Part shown: one piece after another, positions 22,569-33,473 of the stretch
Numbering within the stretch: position 1 is the stretch's first letter
Layout: each line of letters begins with the position of its first letter
Source: Posidonia oceanica
Lineage: Eukaryota > Streptophyta > Magnoliopsida > Alismatales > Posidoniaceae
Reading direction: 5' to 3'
Length of the DNA stretch: 64,000 bases
NCBI GenBank assembly: GCA_037176725.1
Contig: JAZBRS010000029.1
Location: 129,365,001-129,429,000, forward strand
Notes under the pieces: generated by a model
What the model was told of the DNA's origin: nothing
The model's database searches: none
The model's input: the letters and a program-made list of their open reading frames with translations, nothing else
Made by a program: the position numbers and the translations under genes

Positions 22569-24099
22569 ATCAAGTGGATATTCTCCGATGGTGCAGCAAT
22601 CCTCAAGAGCATGGATCAGATCGAGCAGTCCGAGCCAGTCAACTCCTGCTATCTCAAGAAATACTACCAATGATCTGGAGTCGTATCCTTGCCTTGCAGA
22701 GTTCTCTTCCCCTGCACATCATGCACTCACTGCCACCCCGTAATCATGCATTCGCATCTGTATTTTCTTATTTGCTTTGCATACTATCCTGCCAATCATA
22801 AACAGCATCTGCTCATGGCATACAACACCATCATCATGCATTGCAATCATGTGTCCGATGAGGAAAATCGGAAGAGCTTGCCTACTCGAGAAGGGGTCCT
22901 ACCTTGCTTCATCTGATCCTACCTAGATGTCTTAGCCGATAAGGGAGCCACCTCCAACATGAGAAGGGACGAAATGTTCAAACCTCCTAGGACCTACACC
23001 TCGAGAGGGAGACAAAATGCTAGGGCGAGAGCGAGAGTGTGAGCTCAAATGAAAAGAACACCCGCCTACAAGGGCACAAAAGAATCAAGGAGATAGAAGG
23101 CGAAGATAGAAGCTAGCCTTAGAGTTAGAGGCGAGCAGAGTAGCCCTATTCCCTCAACAATCTTGGAGAGGAGTCAAAGCCAATGCTTGGGAAGCCTACA
23201 TTCCCCTAGGGACTAGCCACCCCTCTTAGCAGTGATACCTCCCAAACACTTGACCAGGCATCCATTACCTCCAAGTCAGGGATAGAGTGAGCCTGCACGC
23301 CTATGAGGGAGCAAAATAAAAAGGAAATCAAAAGAATAGGTGTAGGTCCTAGAGAGAATTTGGCATGAAGCCCATTCTCATCTTACCACCGATCAAACAG
23401 AGCATCACCCTTTTCTGTGTGCTACCAACAGCTAAGAGTCCAGGTAGAGTCTGATGAGGTTTGAGACCGCTCCCTTCTCTGTAGCAGGCATTGAAAGCAT
23501 TCCATATACTGAGGACGACAAAACATTTGCATCAATCATGCATTCATTCAGCATCTCCCCTCCAACCCTGCAAGGTTTCCACTCGACTCCGAGCCAAGGC
23601 ACATCATTGCCCGCTATGGAAGATCACTCGGCCAGTATGGCTAGGGACAGGACATTCCTATTCCGAACATGCATCGCTGATCCAACATCAATCAGGAGCC
23701 ACCGACAGCTAGCCAGTTCAGAAGAAGATACAGAGACTTCAGGCCAAACATTGCTAGTGGACCACAGATCAGAGGCAGAATCCTTGGCAGGAGGCAGAGC
23801 AGACTTGCCCACAGCTCAGGGATCACGGACACTATGTCAGGAGGCTAGGTCCGACCCCCTTGCGCCACCCAGAAGGGAGGAAAACCCTAAAAAATTGCTC
23901 GTTTATCGCTCTCGCGTAAGGCTCTCGCGCTATGCCCTCGCGTTTTTAACAGGGACTTTTGCATAACAGTTGGCTTTTGGAAGGGGTTGCATTTTACTTA
24001 CAGAATCAAGGAGGCACCAAGCCCCACATACAAAGTTCAACATGGAAGCATACACAACATCATTGTAACTTGATATTCATTAAAATCCAGTTACAAGCA
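22569..24099. other. Unassigned accessory sequence, no gene recognised
   Basis: The sequence follows the LTR breakpoint. A 170-codon plus-strand open frame (23,454-23,966) has no recognisable domain. A cluster of CTCGCG repeats at about 23,903-23,950, ending in GTTTTTAACAGGGAC, resembles the cluster upstream of the next gene at 25,738-25,790. It is probably part of the same accessory element as the PMD-like genes to the right. Confidence 0.4.
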
Positions 24100-25608
24100 T
24101 CAGTTTGGACCTGCACAAGTTGTAGGATTAATTAAACATACTACACTTTGCTTTCACTTACCCAAGCTGGTCCACGCCCTCTTGGAGCTCCCAGCATTGC
24201 TGAACAGAGGACCACTAGGCGGGACCTCACTGATGGGCCAAGTCCCTTGTACTTCGCTGATGTAAACAGTAGTATAGCCCGAGCCGGGCACCACAGCTAT
24301 ATCAGTAGATCTGATTCCACCTCGCATGTGATGGGCTAGCTTCGCCGTCATCACTGTAGAGTTGAGTGGATAAAGTCGGAAAATCTCGGACATCTGGCCC
24401 TCGACGAATGCATCTTGGCGAAAGTCGAATTGTCGTAGTACCCGGATGGGATGAAACTCGACACCCCCAGTAAATCCCGGCAAGACGACTAGCGGTGTGT
24501 TGCTTCCATTGAAGAACACGATGAATGGTTCCGCAGCAGCTGGGAGGATCTGCCAGATCACGGCGCCATCTGTCAGCCCCTCCAGATTTTCATACTCTTC
24601 CTGGACACTCCCAATGGTCCGAGCATGTCCAGAGCGACAGTAACTTTCAAAAGCAGGACGCTGGGGGCGGAGAGCCATTGCTCCCATATGGCAAGCCAGC
24701 CAGACTTGAAAGAAGAACATGTCAGTGGCAGTAGAACATAAAGCAGATCAGTCTATCAAGAAGTTGCAGTTGATAGTTTACCTGAACCAGAGCCACACAC
24801 TTGTGGAAGTGGAGACAGCGGTGAGAAATCCTGTCCAGCCCACAAAAGGTCTCTGCTAAGATCACCGGCGTCAGATCAATCTACCGGGTTACTACGACCA
24901 GCGCAATCTCAGCCACCTCTATTGCGACTGTCAGACGGCTGTGGCTAAAGATCAGTTCAACCAGGAAGCGGGTGACAAACCCCCTGAGCCACAAATCATC
25001 GCCTATGGTGGCACGCCTCTGAATCATCTGCTCAAAGTATTCTAGGCGAAGCCTAGGTGCCGGCCCATCAATACAGATTAGTCTTTCTGCACACTCCCTA
25101 GTAGTGAGGCCTGTTAGCTGACACAGAACAGACGCATAGTCCTCACGTCTCATGAACACAGCTGGCCCCAGCAGTGGTGACAAGCCGCAGATCCGACACA
25201 CCTCCTCTAGTGTGGGCGTCATTTCTACTTTGCCAAAGTGGAAAACATGGAGCGAGGGTTTCCAAAACCTCGCGGCAGCACATAGGAGGTATCGATTGAC
25301 TTCCACCTCAGCTACATTCAGTGTCCGGGAGGAAATCCCCCACAACCGCAGCTTCTCGCGATCGTCGGCATTGAGATCTCTGCTCCATGCCCGAAGCACC
25401 TTCGAACAGTGAACCGGGGTAACCAAAGTGGGGAAACCCTACACAAATTAGAGACAGAGGTCAGAATAGAGCTCAAGAAGCAAAGAAAATGGGGAAGAGG
25501 AAGTTGGACAGCAACCTCGCCGGACCAACAGGGACCCCCCACCACCATTGGGAGCTAGGGCACGGTTGGCCAACCATGGAGCCCAAGAAAGCCAAATAAA
25601 CCTACCAT
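24100..25608 (-). pseudogene. DUF7745 / plant-mobile-domain-like gene, damaged
   Basis: Exons on the minus strand: the ATG alone as the last codon of exon 1 (25606-25608, GAAATG|GTAGG), exon 2 (24782-25438, start GFPTLVTPVHCSKVLRAW), exon 3 (about 24,157-24,705) and a short final exon ending at the stop 24100-24102. The body reads FWKPSLHVFHFGKVEMTPTL, EEVCRICGL and later LAETFCGLDR and VWLACHMGAMALRPQ. The pattern FxFGxxEMTPTLEE resembles the DUF7745 and plant mobile domain families, found in MAIN-like host proteins and inside plant retroelements. An in-frame TAG lies at 24881-24883, and the exon 3 acceptor appears damaged (AA|G where AG|G is needed to keep frame). Function unknown; likely inactive. 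Confidence 0.62.
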
Positions 25609-26058
25609 TTCAAGAGAGATGGAAGAGGAGGCGGCCACGGGGTCCAAGGAGGCGATCTGGGCACTCCCACGAATTGTGGAAGTAAAGATATAGGTGCCCT
25701 AAAAGTGCAAATCACGTGTTAAAAGACGTGTAAATCGGTCCTGCGTCGAGGTCTCGCGTTTCTGTCTCGTGTTTTTAACAGGGAATTTTCTGGCTTTTGA
25801 CTTAAGTTAACTTAAGTCACCTGAGGGCGTGGAACCCCAGGATACCTATAGACGAAGCCATTTCCATAAAAAAGCATCCACATACTTTGAGTACAGATAC
25901 AAATACACGCATTTTGATACTCAAGAAGGCCCCCTGGGCATTTTGCATTCCATAATTAGTCTAGTTTACAGTGCTAGAGGGCATAAGCAGTAAAGTAAAC
26001 AGACAACACAAACAGCAAATACAACAAATGGATAGAGAAATCTGGTGATCACGAGCAT
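25609..26058 (-). promoter_or_regulatory. Upstream region of the DUF7745-like gene with CGCGAG cluster
   Basis: It separates the two gene-like units. On the minus strand it has CGCGAGACC/CGAGACAG repeats (25,738-25,775), the phrase CCCTGTTAAAAACACGAG, and a possible TATA (CCTATATC at about 25,685-25,692). It seems to be a separate promoter rather than part of a polycistron. Confidence 0.45.
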
Positions 26059-29000
26059 CTAATCCTCCTCGTCTGAGTCAAGGGGTGGAGCGCCCTGGAT
26101 CCTCTGTAGGGTCTCCCGGTCCTGCTTTCTGTGCAGCCTCCTAGCGATCCTGGCAGAGACAGCTCGAGACTGCGAAGGATCTGATCCCACGCTGCATTCC
26201 CCGGTTGGGGACTCGACGTCAGAAACATCTACCAGGGCAAAGTCTACATAGAAATCGCCACTGGATCCAGTGTTGACAGCCGACCGAGGGTTGCCACCCT
26301 AAAAAGCAAACATCGAGGCAATTAGCAGCATTTACAACTTAAATCAAGTTATTTACATTTGGTTCAAGTTTGTACCTGTGGAAGCCGTCGCTCCCGCCTC
26401 GCCTGTGCAAAGAAAGCTAGATATGTCAGAACAGGCAGATATACAAATGCAATAATTTAAAAACTTATTTTACAGCTATTTTACCTGAGCTGATCTCATC
26501 TGCCTCAGCCACTCCCGCAGCTGCACCTCGAAAGCCTGCATTCGAGTCAAAGATCAGAATCAGAGCACAAATACAGCATTCATCGAATCTATAGCGGTGT
26601 TGAGGATTTTTACTTGGCTCCAGTTCTCATTATACCACATATGCACCTGTTCATCCCGAAGGTCTTCCAGGAATAGATGTGGCTTGCCAACCTGCTCAAA
26701 CCAATCGACGTACTCCTCCCGGGTAACCTCCTAGATGGTGAATCGACTACAAGCAGCCGCCGACATGGCCAAAGCAGTCCGGGCAGTAGCCTGGGTCATG
26801 GTCCCAGATGCCATGTCAATGGGAGGCGGAATGGGAATGCTGAACTCGTTAGTGAACTGGTGGCAGACCCGCCCAGCAAGATAATAGGCATACCGCTTGA
26901 GGTAGAAGAACTGGAGCTGCACCCTCCTAAGTCTCCGGCCCGAGACTAGTGGGGCCCACTCCAGGTCCTCGTACCTCAAGAAAGGACGAAGAGTCACTTG
27001 AAAGCAAAACAAAGCAAGCATCAGAACAGTTCACTAAGCATTTGTATTTAATTCAAATTCATACTTGAGCTAACCTTGTCAACACCTATAATGTCCAGCA
27101 AATAGCGGTACACCTCGTACCCATAGGCTCTCGAGGCAGCCAGGTGATCCGGCTCACACCACTGCTGGGGAGGAGGAAGAAGCTCGGGGCGAAGGTGGAA
27201 GAAATAGTGTCCCCGCCAGGAGTGCTTTATCGCCCAGTATTGCAAAGTAAGACAGACAGAAATGTCAGTACAGCTAACAGATAAGCAGAATTAAATTGAT
27301 TCAGAACAGAAAGCAGCTTGTCACTTACAGTCACTAGGGGATACAGGCCGATGTACGACCGATAGTTCCTGCGAACCACATTGTCCAGGCCATAGAGAAG
27401 ATAAGCATAACTGGCGCCTCCCCAGTCATAGCACCAGAGCTCGCCCACGTCGGCTATATAGATGAGCCAATCTGCGTGGACACAATATCCAGATACATCA
27501 CAAAAAATGACCCCCAAGAGGTCCAGCAAGAAGTGCCGCAGGACAAAAGTTGCCTCCTGCGAGTCGGGAACCGGGTCTGGCCAGATCTTATCCCACTCCT
27601 GCAGCCACGATGTGCGGAAGTTGTAGGTCGAGTGCGTCTGCTCCGACGCCAGTCTCCCCAGCAGCTCGGGGACCTTGGAGTATCCCAAGGCCCCCTTGCC
27701 TACAATTGGCTCCCCTCCAAAAGTCAACCCCGACAGCAAGGCCCAGTGCTTGGGCAAGATCGTCATCTCGTCATAGGGGAAGTGGAAGGTGTGCGTCTCG
27801 AACCACCACCTCTCAGCCAATGCCCGAAAGAAGATGTAGTGTCCGTGAATAGTGGGGATCCTAAGAAAACTGCCGAAGGGACTCTGGTGAAGCAAGAAGT
27901 CCTGCCAAAACTATGGCAGACGGCGAAAGTGGACCAGCATCGTCGCCCAGCCACACCGCATCACTCGGCGGGAGTCCCCGTCCTGTACAAGCAACAAGCA
28001 CAAAATTAGAAACAACTAGCATACATGCGAAGGAGGAAACTAAGAAAGGAGAAGATTCGTTACCTCGAAATCGTCGCGGTTGCAGATGTGGTCCCCGCTA
28101 AGCAAGCGACCACCATAGTTCCCCACTTCCTGCCAGAATTGAAAGCATAAATCAGTTTCAGTTTCAGAAACAGAAGCACAGGCTGAAAGAGCTGAGTTTT
28201 GAATCTACCTCTCTAGGGATAACCAGGCCAGGGCTAGCAGAACCCTCCTGCATGTCATCGGAATCAGAAGCTCCCTCGAATGCCTGGGATCCTGAGGCTC
28301 TCCTACCCTGAGGCCTCGAGCTCGAGGCACCACTCGTGCTAGCTCGCCTCGAACCAGACTATGAAGCCAAAAGTCGGGAGGTTCAGAGCAAATCATATTT
28401 TAAATGCAAGAAAAAGCATACGAACGGCATTTATTTTACAGAGCAATGCCAAACATAGGCAGAATCACGCACACACAAATGCAAACAGCAGGCATGCTAA
28501 AAAGGAAATTACGAGTGTAGCCCCGCCTTACGCATGCAAATCAGGCAAATGGCAATGCAAGCATGTTTTCATCACGTATTTGGACAAATACTTGTATTTA
28601 AAATGCAGCCAGACACAACATCACCAAGCCTAACAAAAATACAGGGCATGGCAGGCAGGCATATATCAGCATTCAGACAAGCATGGCATCCAGTCCGGCA
28701 TACAAAAATCAAGAAGGCAAGGCACAGATTTGATCATGTATACACAAGCTTGTTCATGGCATTCAAATCAGATTAGCAAAAAATCATCATTTATGAACTA
28801 AACATGGCATACATCAAACATGGCCGAGCAAAGCCACAGCCGAGTGCCACCACCATGCAAAGCCACCCCCGCAGCTCGCACCACAGGCCGTGCAAAGCTG
28901 CAGCTGAGTGCCACCACCATGCAAAGCCATCCCCGCAGCTCGCACCACATGGTCGTGCAAAGCCGCAGCCGAGTGCCACCGCCGTGCAAAGCCACAGCCA

Positions 29001-29165
29001 CGGAACCCATCACTACCGGCACCACAGCGAACCCCAGCTCACCGCCGACGCCCCTCATTGCCGACATCCCTGGAAGAAGAGAGGAGAGAGGACGGCATAC
29101 AGAGCAAGAAGAAAATAAAAAGAGCAAGAAGAAAATAAAAAGGGAAAGAAGAAGGGGCGTACCAT
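26059..29165 (-). pseudogene. Plant mobile domain (PMD) gene, eight or more coding exons, two stops
   Basis: The PMD is found in MAIN/MAIL1-type nuclear proteins and in plant transposons; molecular function is poorly known. Exons on the minus strand: ATG as last codon of exon 1 (29163-29165, GAAATG|GTACG); 28209-28358 (SGSRRASTSG, Ser/Arg-rich); 28064-28129; 27329-27982 (main PMD: FFRALAERWWFETHTFHF, EMTILPKHWALLSGLTFGGE); 27075-27245 (YWAIKHSWRGHYFFHLRP); 26614-26996; 26485-26535; 26376-26402; and 26059-26298, ending DSDEED-stop. Nearly all junctions are GT-AG. Damage: TAG at 27911-27913, TAG at 26731-26733, and no AG at the acceptor near 27,245. The exon structure is otherwise intact, so decay is recent or the stops are bypassed. 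The position between retroelements and the ATG|GT start shared with the next gene suggest a mobile origin. Confidence 0.68.
28829..29010. repeat. ~62-64-bp tandem repeat in intron 1 of the PMD gene
   Basis: Nearly three copies of a unit containing GCCGAGTGCCACCACCATGC and CCCGCAGCTCGCACCAC. Open frames on both strands arise from the repeat and are not taken as coding. Confidence 0.75.
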
Positions 29166-30693
29166 TTCAGTTGTCGCCGGAGAGTCGCTTGCCGCCGCCG
29201 GAGATGGATCCGAGCTCCGGTCGCGCGTCCCACGCTTGCGGAAGGCTTGCCACTGGAAATGACGCCCGCCTCTATGCCTCCAACTGCCACTCCTCGCCGG
29301 TGTCACCCTGCCGCTGCGTGCACAGAGAGGGAGATGACCGCCTGCTGTAGAAGGTGGAAGAGGAAGAGAGGAATGGAAGTCCAGGGCACGGGCAGGGTTT
29401 TGTTTGAACAAAAAATGGAAATCAAAACCTTGGCAAAAATAAATGAATGGTGCATACTAAGTTGTAAATACATTCAAACTTTGGCAAATTAGGTGAAAGA
29501 GTGCATCCTCACCACAGAGCAATTGCAAGCGGTTACCCTGGTGGGACCCACCAGGTTTTAAAACCTTCAGCATTCCCAGTAAATTTCTTTAAGGGCTAAA
29601 GTGCAATTTACCCAGAAAATTTGCAATCACACTTTAACTTTGTAGCAAATTAACTTAAACTCCCTCCACTTGACGAAATTGTCATGGAGCCCGGTACAGA
29701 TGGATACCACCCAAGGGTCCTACAGAACAGTGAGATTTGCTATATAGCCTTGCAGTTTTATGAAATTGCACATAGGTCCCTGACTTTTTGCGCGGACAGC
29801 AGAAATGATCACAGTACCATGATAGAGCTCTTGCATCGATGTTCGACAACACTCGTCGCATCACGGATGCCTCCAGGTAGGTAGTAGAGCAATGATATTC
29901 AGAAAATTGCAAAATAACCCTGCAATTCTATGAAATTGCATACAGGTCCTTGGCTTTTGCACATATATCTGAAATGGCTACAACATGAGGCAAAACCCTC
30001 GCATCAGTACACCAGAAGCCCGACAGTGCTAGTCACATCATGAGTACCCTGGATGGACAGCATAGCAGCAGTATCCAGCAGACTGTGGGACATTTCCTCA
30101 GGCTTGCAGAAATTACAGATAAGCCCCTAGCTTTTTCAGAAATGTCGAATCGGCTCCAACTCTCGACCGAGCCACAGCAGGACCCTTCAAGATTGCAAGG
30201 GAATCCCTACAGGACCTAGTCAGGTCATAACAGTCCGAGACGGGCAGTAAATCTCACAATTTGGGCAAATTGCAAAGAGGCCCCCATAGTTTATCAAGCA
30301 GTCAGAACCTCTTCAAGAGGATTAACAGTTTGATCAAAGCATCATCACAGCATCCCTCAGTCATCCCATGTCAGGTAGGATTGTCAGACGGCCGACCGCG
30401 AAAATTGTACGGAAGCCCCTATCTTTCCATGGGAGCCACAGAGCACACTTTTGGCACCCTATACAGCTGCGGTCAACCTGCAGAGTGCCCCTTCAGCCTG
30501 ATACATCTTTCAGAGCACACAACAACCAGACAAGAGTACAGAACCCCAGCAACGGGATAAATTGCAACTACACCCCTACAGTTTGGCACATCTGCATATG
30601 TGCCCCTACCAGAATAGGAGCTGCAGTTTCACCCATCAGGCGATGCAGTCACAAGTCACCGGCTGGACGCATCGGAGCACTTTCGAGCTTTCC
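29166..30693. repeat. Upstream region with degenerate ~180-bp repeats and a 19-bp palindrome
   Basis: A near-perfect inverted repeat, CCTGGTGGGACCCACCAGG, lies at 29,537-29,555. From about 29,735 roughly five degenerate units of 160-200 bp begin with a phrase like GAAATTGCACATAGGTCCCT (29,762; 29,932; 30,110; 30,268; 30,558). The phrase resembles the (A)ATGCAA...GGACTTAAATGC units of the Tat LTR arrays. This may be LTR sequence of the element whose end is at 32,126, but a left boundary was not found. Confidence 0.5.
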
Positions 30694-31387
30694 CTTTCGC
30701 ATTGTCTCTTCGGAGTCTCGCCCGCTTGCTTCCTTAGGCGAGGACAAGTCTTTCGCGTTGCCTCTTCAGAGTCTCGCCCGCTTGCTTCCTCAGACGAGGA
30801 CAAGCCTTTCACGTTGCCTCTTCGGAGTCTCGCCCGCTTGCTTCCTTAGGCGAGGACAAGCCTTTCGCGTTGCCTCTTCGGAGTCTCGCTCGCTCGCTTC
30901 CTCAGGCGAGGACAAGCCTTTCGTGTTGCCTCTTCGGAGTCTCGCCTGCTTGCTTCCTCGGTCGAGGACAAGCCCTTCGCGTTGCCTCTTCGGAGTCTCA
31001 CCCGCTTGCTTCCTCAAGCGAGGACAAGCCTTTCGCATTGCCTCTTCGGAGTCTCGACCGCTTGCTTCCTCAGGCGAGGACAAGCCTTTCGTGTTGCCTC
31101 TTCGGAGTCTCGCCCGCTTGCTTCCTCAGGCGATGACAAGCCTTTTGCATTGCCTCTTCGGTGTCTTGCCCGCTTGCTTCCTCAAGCGAGGACAAGCCTT
31201 TCGCGTTGCCTCTTCGGAGTCTCGCCCGCTTGCTTCCTCAGGCGAGGACAAGCCTTTCGCGTTGCCTCTTCAGAGTCTCGCCCGCTTGCTTCCTCAGGTG
31301 AGGACAAGCCTTTCGCGTTGCTTCTTCGGAGTCTCTCCCGCTTGCTTCCTCAGGCGAGGACAAGCCTTTCGCGTTGCCTCTTCGGAG
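30694..31387. repeat. 56-bp tandem array, about twelve copies
   Basis: The unit has GCCTCTTCGGAGTCTCGCCC, GCTTGCTTCCTCAGGCGAGG and ACAAGCCTTTCGCGTT. Copies are 90% or more alike by eye, so the array is young or homogenised. CCTCAGGCGAGG is a short inverted repeat and the unit contains a CGCG step. Because 56 is not a multiple of three, translation cycles through three frames and gives long artefactual open frames on both strands. Confidence 0.92.
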
Positions 31388-32126
31388 AATCTTCTTTAAT
31401 TAATTAGTTTTATATGATATATAGATTATACCATATAAATGATAGAAAATTGTAGGAATGTCAATAATTATGGGAAAAAAGTTATAATACCTTATAAAAA
31501 TCCCATATATTATATTAATGCTGAGGATGACAAAATCCGTTGAGAGAGAGAGGCAGGATGGTTGTCGCCTGTCTTCACGGCGACAGCTCTAGTCGCCTTC
31601 AGGAAGGGCGACTAGTGGTGTTGCTTTGTAAAGTGGCGACAGGACGGTCTTTTTGCATTTTTAACCCTGTCTTTTATATTAATCTAGAGAAACATGCTAA
31701 AATCTGGAAAAAACTTCAGAAGTTCCATGAAACCATAAAAACATCTTCTTTAACATTAAGAAACTCAAATTTGCCACTGATTCGAGTGGAATGAGAGCAT
31801 TAACTCTGTCACAGTTAATGAACTCTCATTGAATAAGGTTAAGGGGACTCAAACTTGCCACTAGTTTGAGTAGAATAAGAGTGTTAGCTCTGTCACAGCT
31901 AACGGACCTAAATTGAGAAAAAGTGTTCAAGATACTCAAACTTGTCACTGGTTTGAGTGTGTCAGCTCTGCCACAGCTAACGAATCAAGTAAAATTAGGT
32001 GATGTCTTTAATTAAATCACGGAAAAACTAGAAAATGTGTTATTAGGCCTTAGTTATGTGATTTAGGGTGCCTCAAAGGTTCCTATCCTTAAAGAACTCT
32101 GGAAAATGTGAAAATGGGATATCTAC
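31388..32126 (-). mobile_element. LTR end of a minus-strand element (J), left boundary unknown
   Basis: The plus-strand end GGGATATCTACA at 32126 is followed by AATGCCCCTCC (minus-strand PPT). On the minus strand it starts TGTAGATATCCC, like the plus-strand LTR starting at 51,977 (TGTAGATATCC). It includes a GGCGACT/AGTCGCC cluster (31,566-31,653) and three repeats of ACTCAAACTTGCCACT...GTTAGCTCTGTCACAG (31,745-31,985). The LTR may extend left through the 56-bp array. Confidence 0.6.
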
Positions 32127-33185
32127 AAATGCCCCTCCTTGGAGTTGATCTTGGAACAAGATCGGCTCCAAGGCAAGAACAGTGTCCCATTGAGCATTTC
32201 CTGAAGAGGGGAACTCTGTCTCTAACAATCCGCCACTAGGGGAAACTAACTAAAGAAAACAAAAAAGAAGTGGTGAACGGACTTGGTTTCGGGACATTGT
32301 CACACAGCCGAGTGGTTTGATTAAGTGCCATCATATTGAAGGCTCGGGCATGGAGGGGTCAAGCCAGTTTCGGAGCTATTTGTCACAGACGGTGTCAAGA
32401 CCATATCAACCATGTAGAGATGTGCTTCAATGAGGCAAAAACTAAGGAGGAGATCGCAGGGATTTACCCTATTGCTGATCGAAAGGAGAAAGATTTTGGC
32501 ATCATGTTTGAGATTTTACTTAGATTGGAATTGATAAAAAGGATAAGTAGGAATTGATTGGCTCTAGGAGGATCACATATTCTAAGGGTTTCTAACACTC
32601 TTTAAGAACATTGCTCCGTTCGTGCTCCACTTCCAATGATATGAGAAATAAATGCATGGATGCATGATTCAAGCAAACAATGATAATGCAAGGTCAACAT
32701 GCAATGCAATGAATGGTCCACATGCTAGGTTAGGCCAACGGGGTATAGTTGGTTCCAAGCCATATGGACATATGCAAAATGAATGAATGCAATTCATTAT
32801 GGTTAAGTGTTTTCCGTCCTTGAGTGTGACCAGTACCCTCGGGAAAGGACCGTCATCCCACAACTTGATTTGGCAAATAAAGAGGTTCTATAATTAAAGA
32901 ACCGGGTGAGGGAGTGAACCCTTCATTTGCCAAACCAGGGTTTGCCTTTTAGTCAAAGTGGATGTGCCTTCGTGCACCATATGAGCCTCCAAGGCGTGAG
33001 CTCATTCTTCATATTGTAAGCTTTACACCTGCACACTTAATAACACATGTTAGTAATCACAGGTGAACCTTTCCTAGTCCCTAAGGGGATTAACTAAGTT
33101 ATACTTGTACAGAAAATAAAGTAGTCACTTAATCAACATTACTTGCTCCTATGTCGAACTTGTTTCCTGCTTGTGCTCCTGTGCC
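32127..33185 (-). mobile_element. PPT and internal fragment of element J, no gene recognised
   Basis: AATGCCCCTCCTTGG at 32127 is the PPT on the minus strand. Beyond it is AT-rich sequence containing GCATGC-rich stretches (32,650-32,800) but no recognisable protein. The right end merges into the LTR-like sequence at about 33,186. Confidence 0.45.
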
Positions 33186-33473
33186 TATTTTCGGTCGACC
33201 GGAATAATTTGGTCTTCCAAATCAAGGATTTTCGGTCAACCGAATGAAAATCGATCTATCGAATTCTGGATCTGGATTGTATCCAGACCTCTTGTTCGGT
33301 TGACCGAATGAAATTCGGTCTGTCGAACCTGGTATGGGATGTTTCCCAGGCCTATTTTTAAGGGATTTTAATTAATGATTATTTAGCTTTTATTTGTGCT
33401 TATGCCTGTGATTATTTTGTGGCTTGATAAAGGTTTTCAAAGATAGTCTTTTGAAAAGATATGAATGTGTTTC

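Noticed and set aside
23454..23966. 170-codon plus-strand open frame
   Set aside because: No recognisable domain and low-complexity composition; it lies in repeat-like DNA and overlaps the CTCGCG cluster.
30368..31399. Long plus-strand open frame (343 codons) and overlapping frames on both strands
   Set aside because: They are produced by the 56-bp tandem array, which stays open in three rotating frames. There is no recognisable domain.
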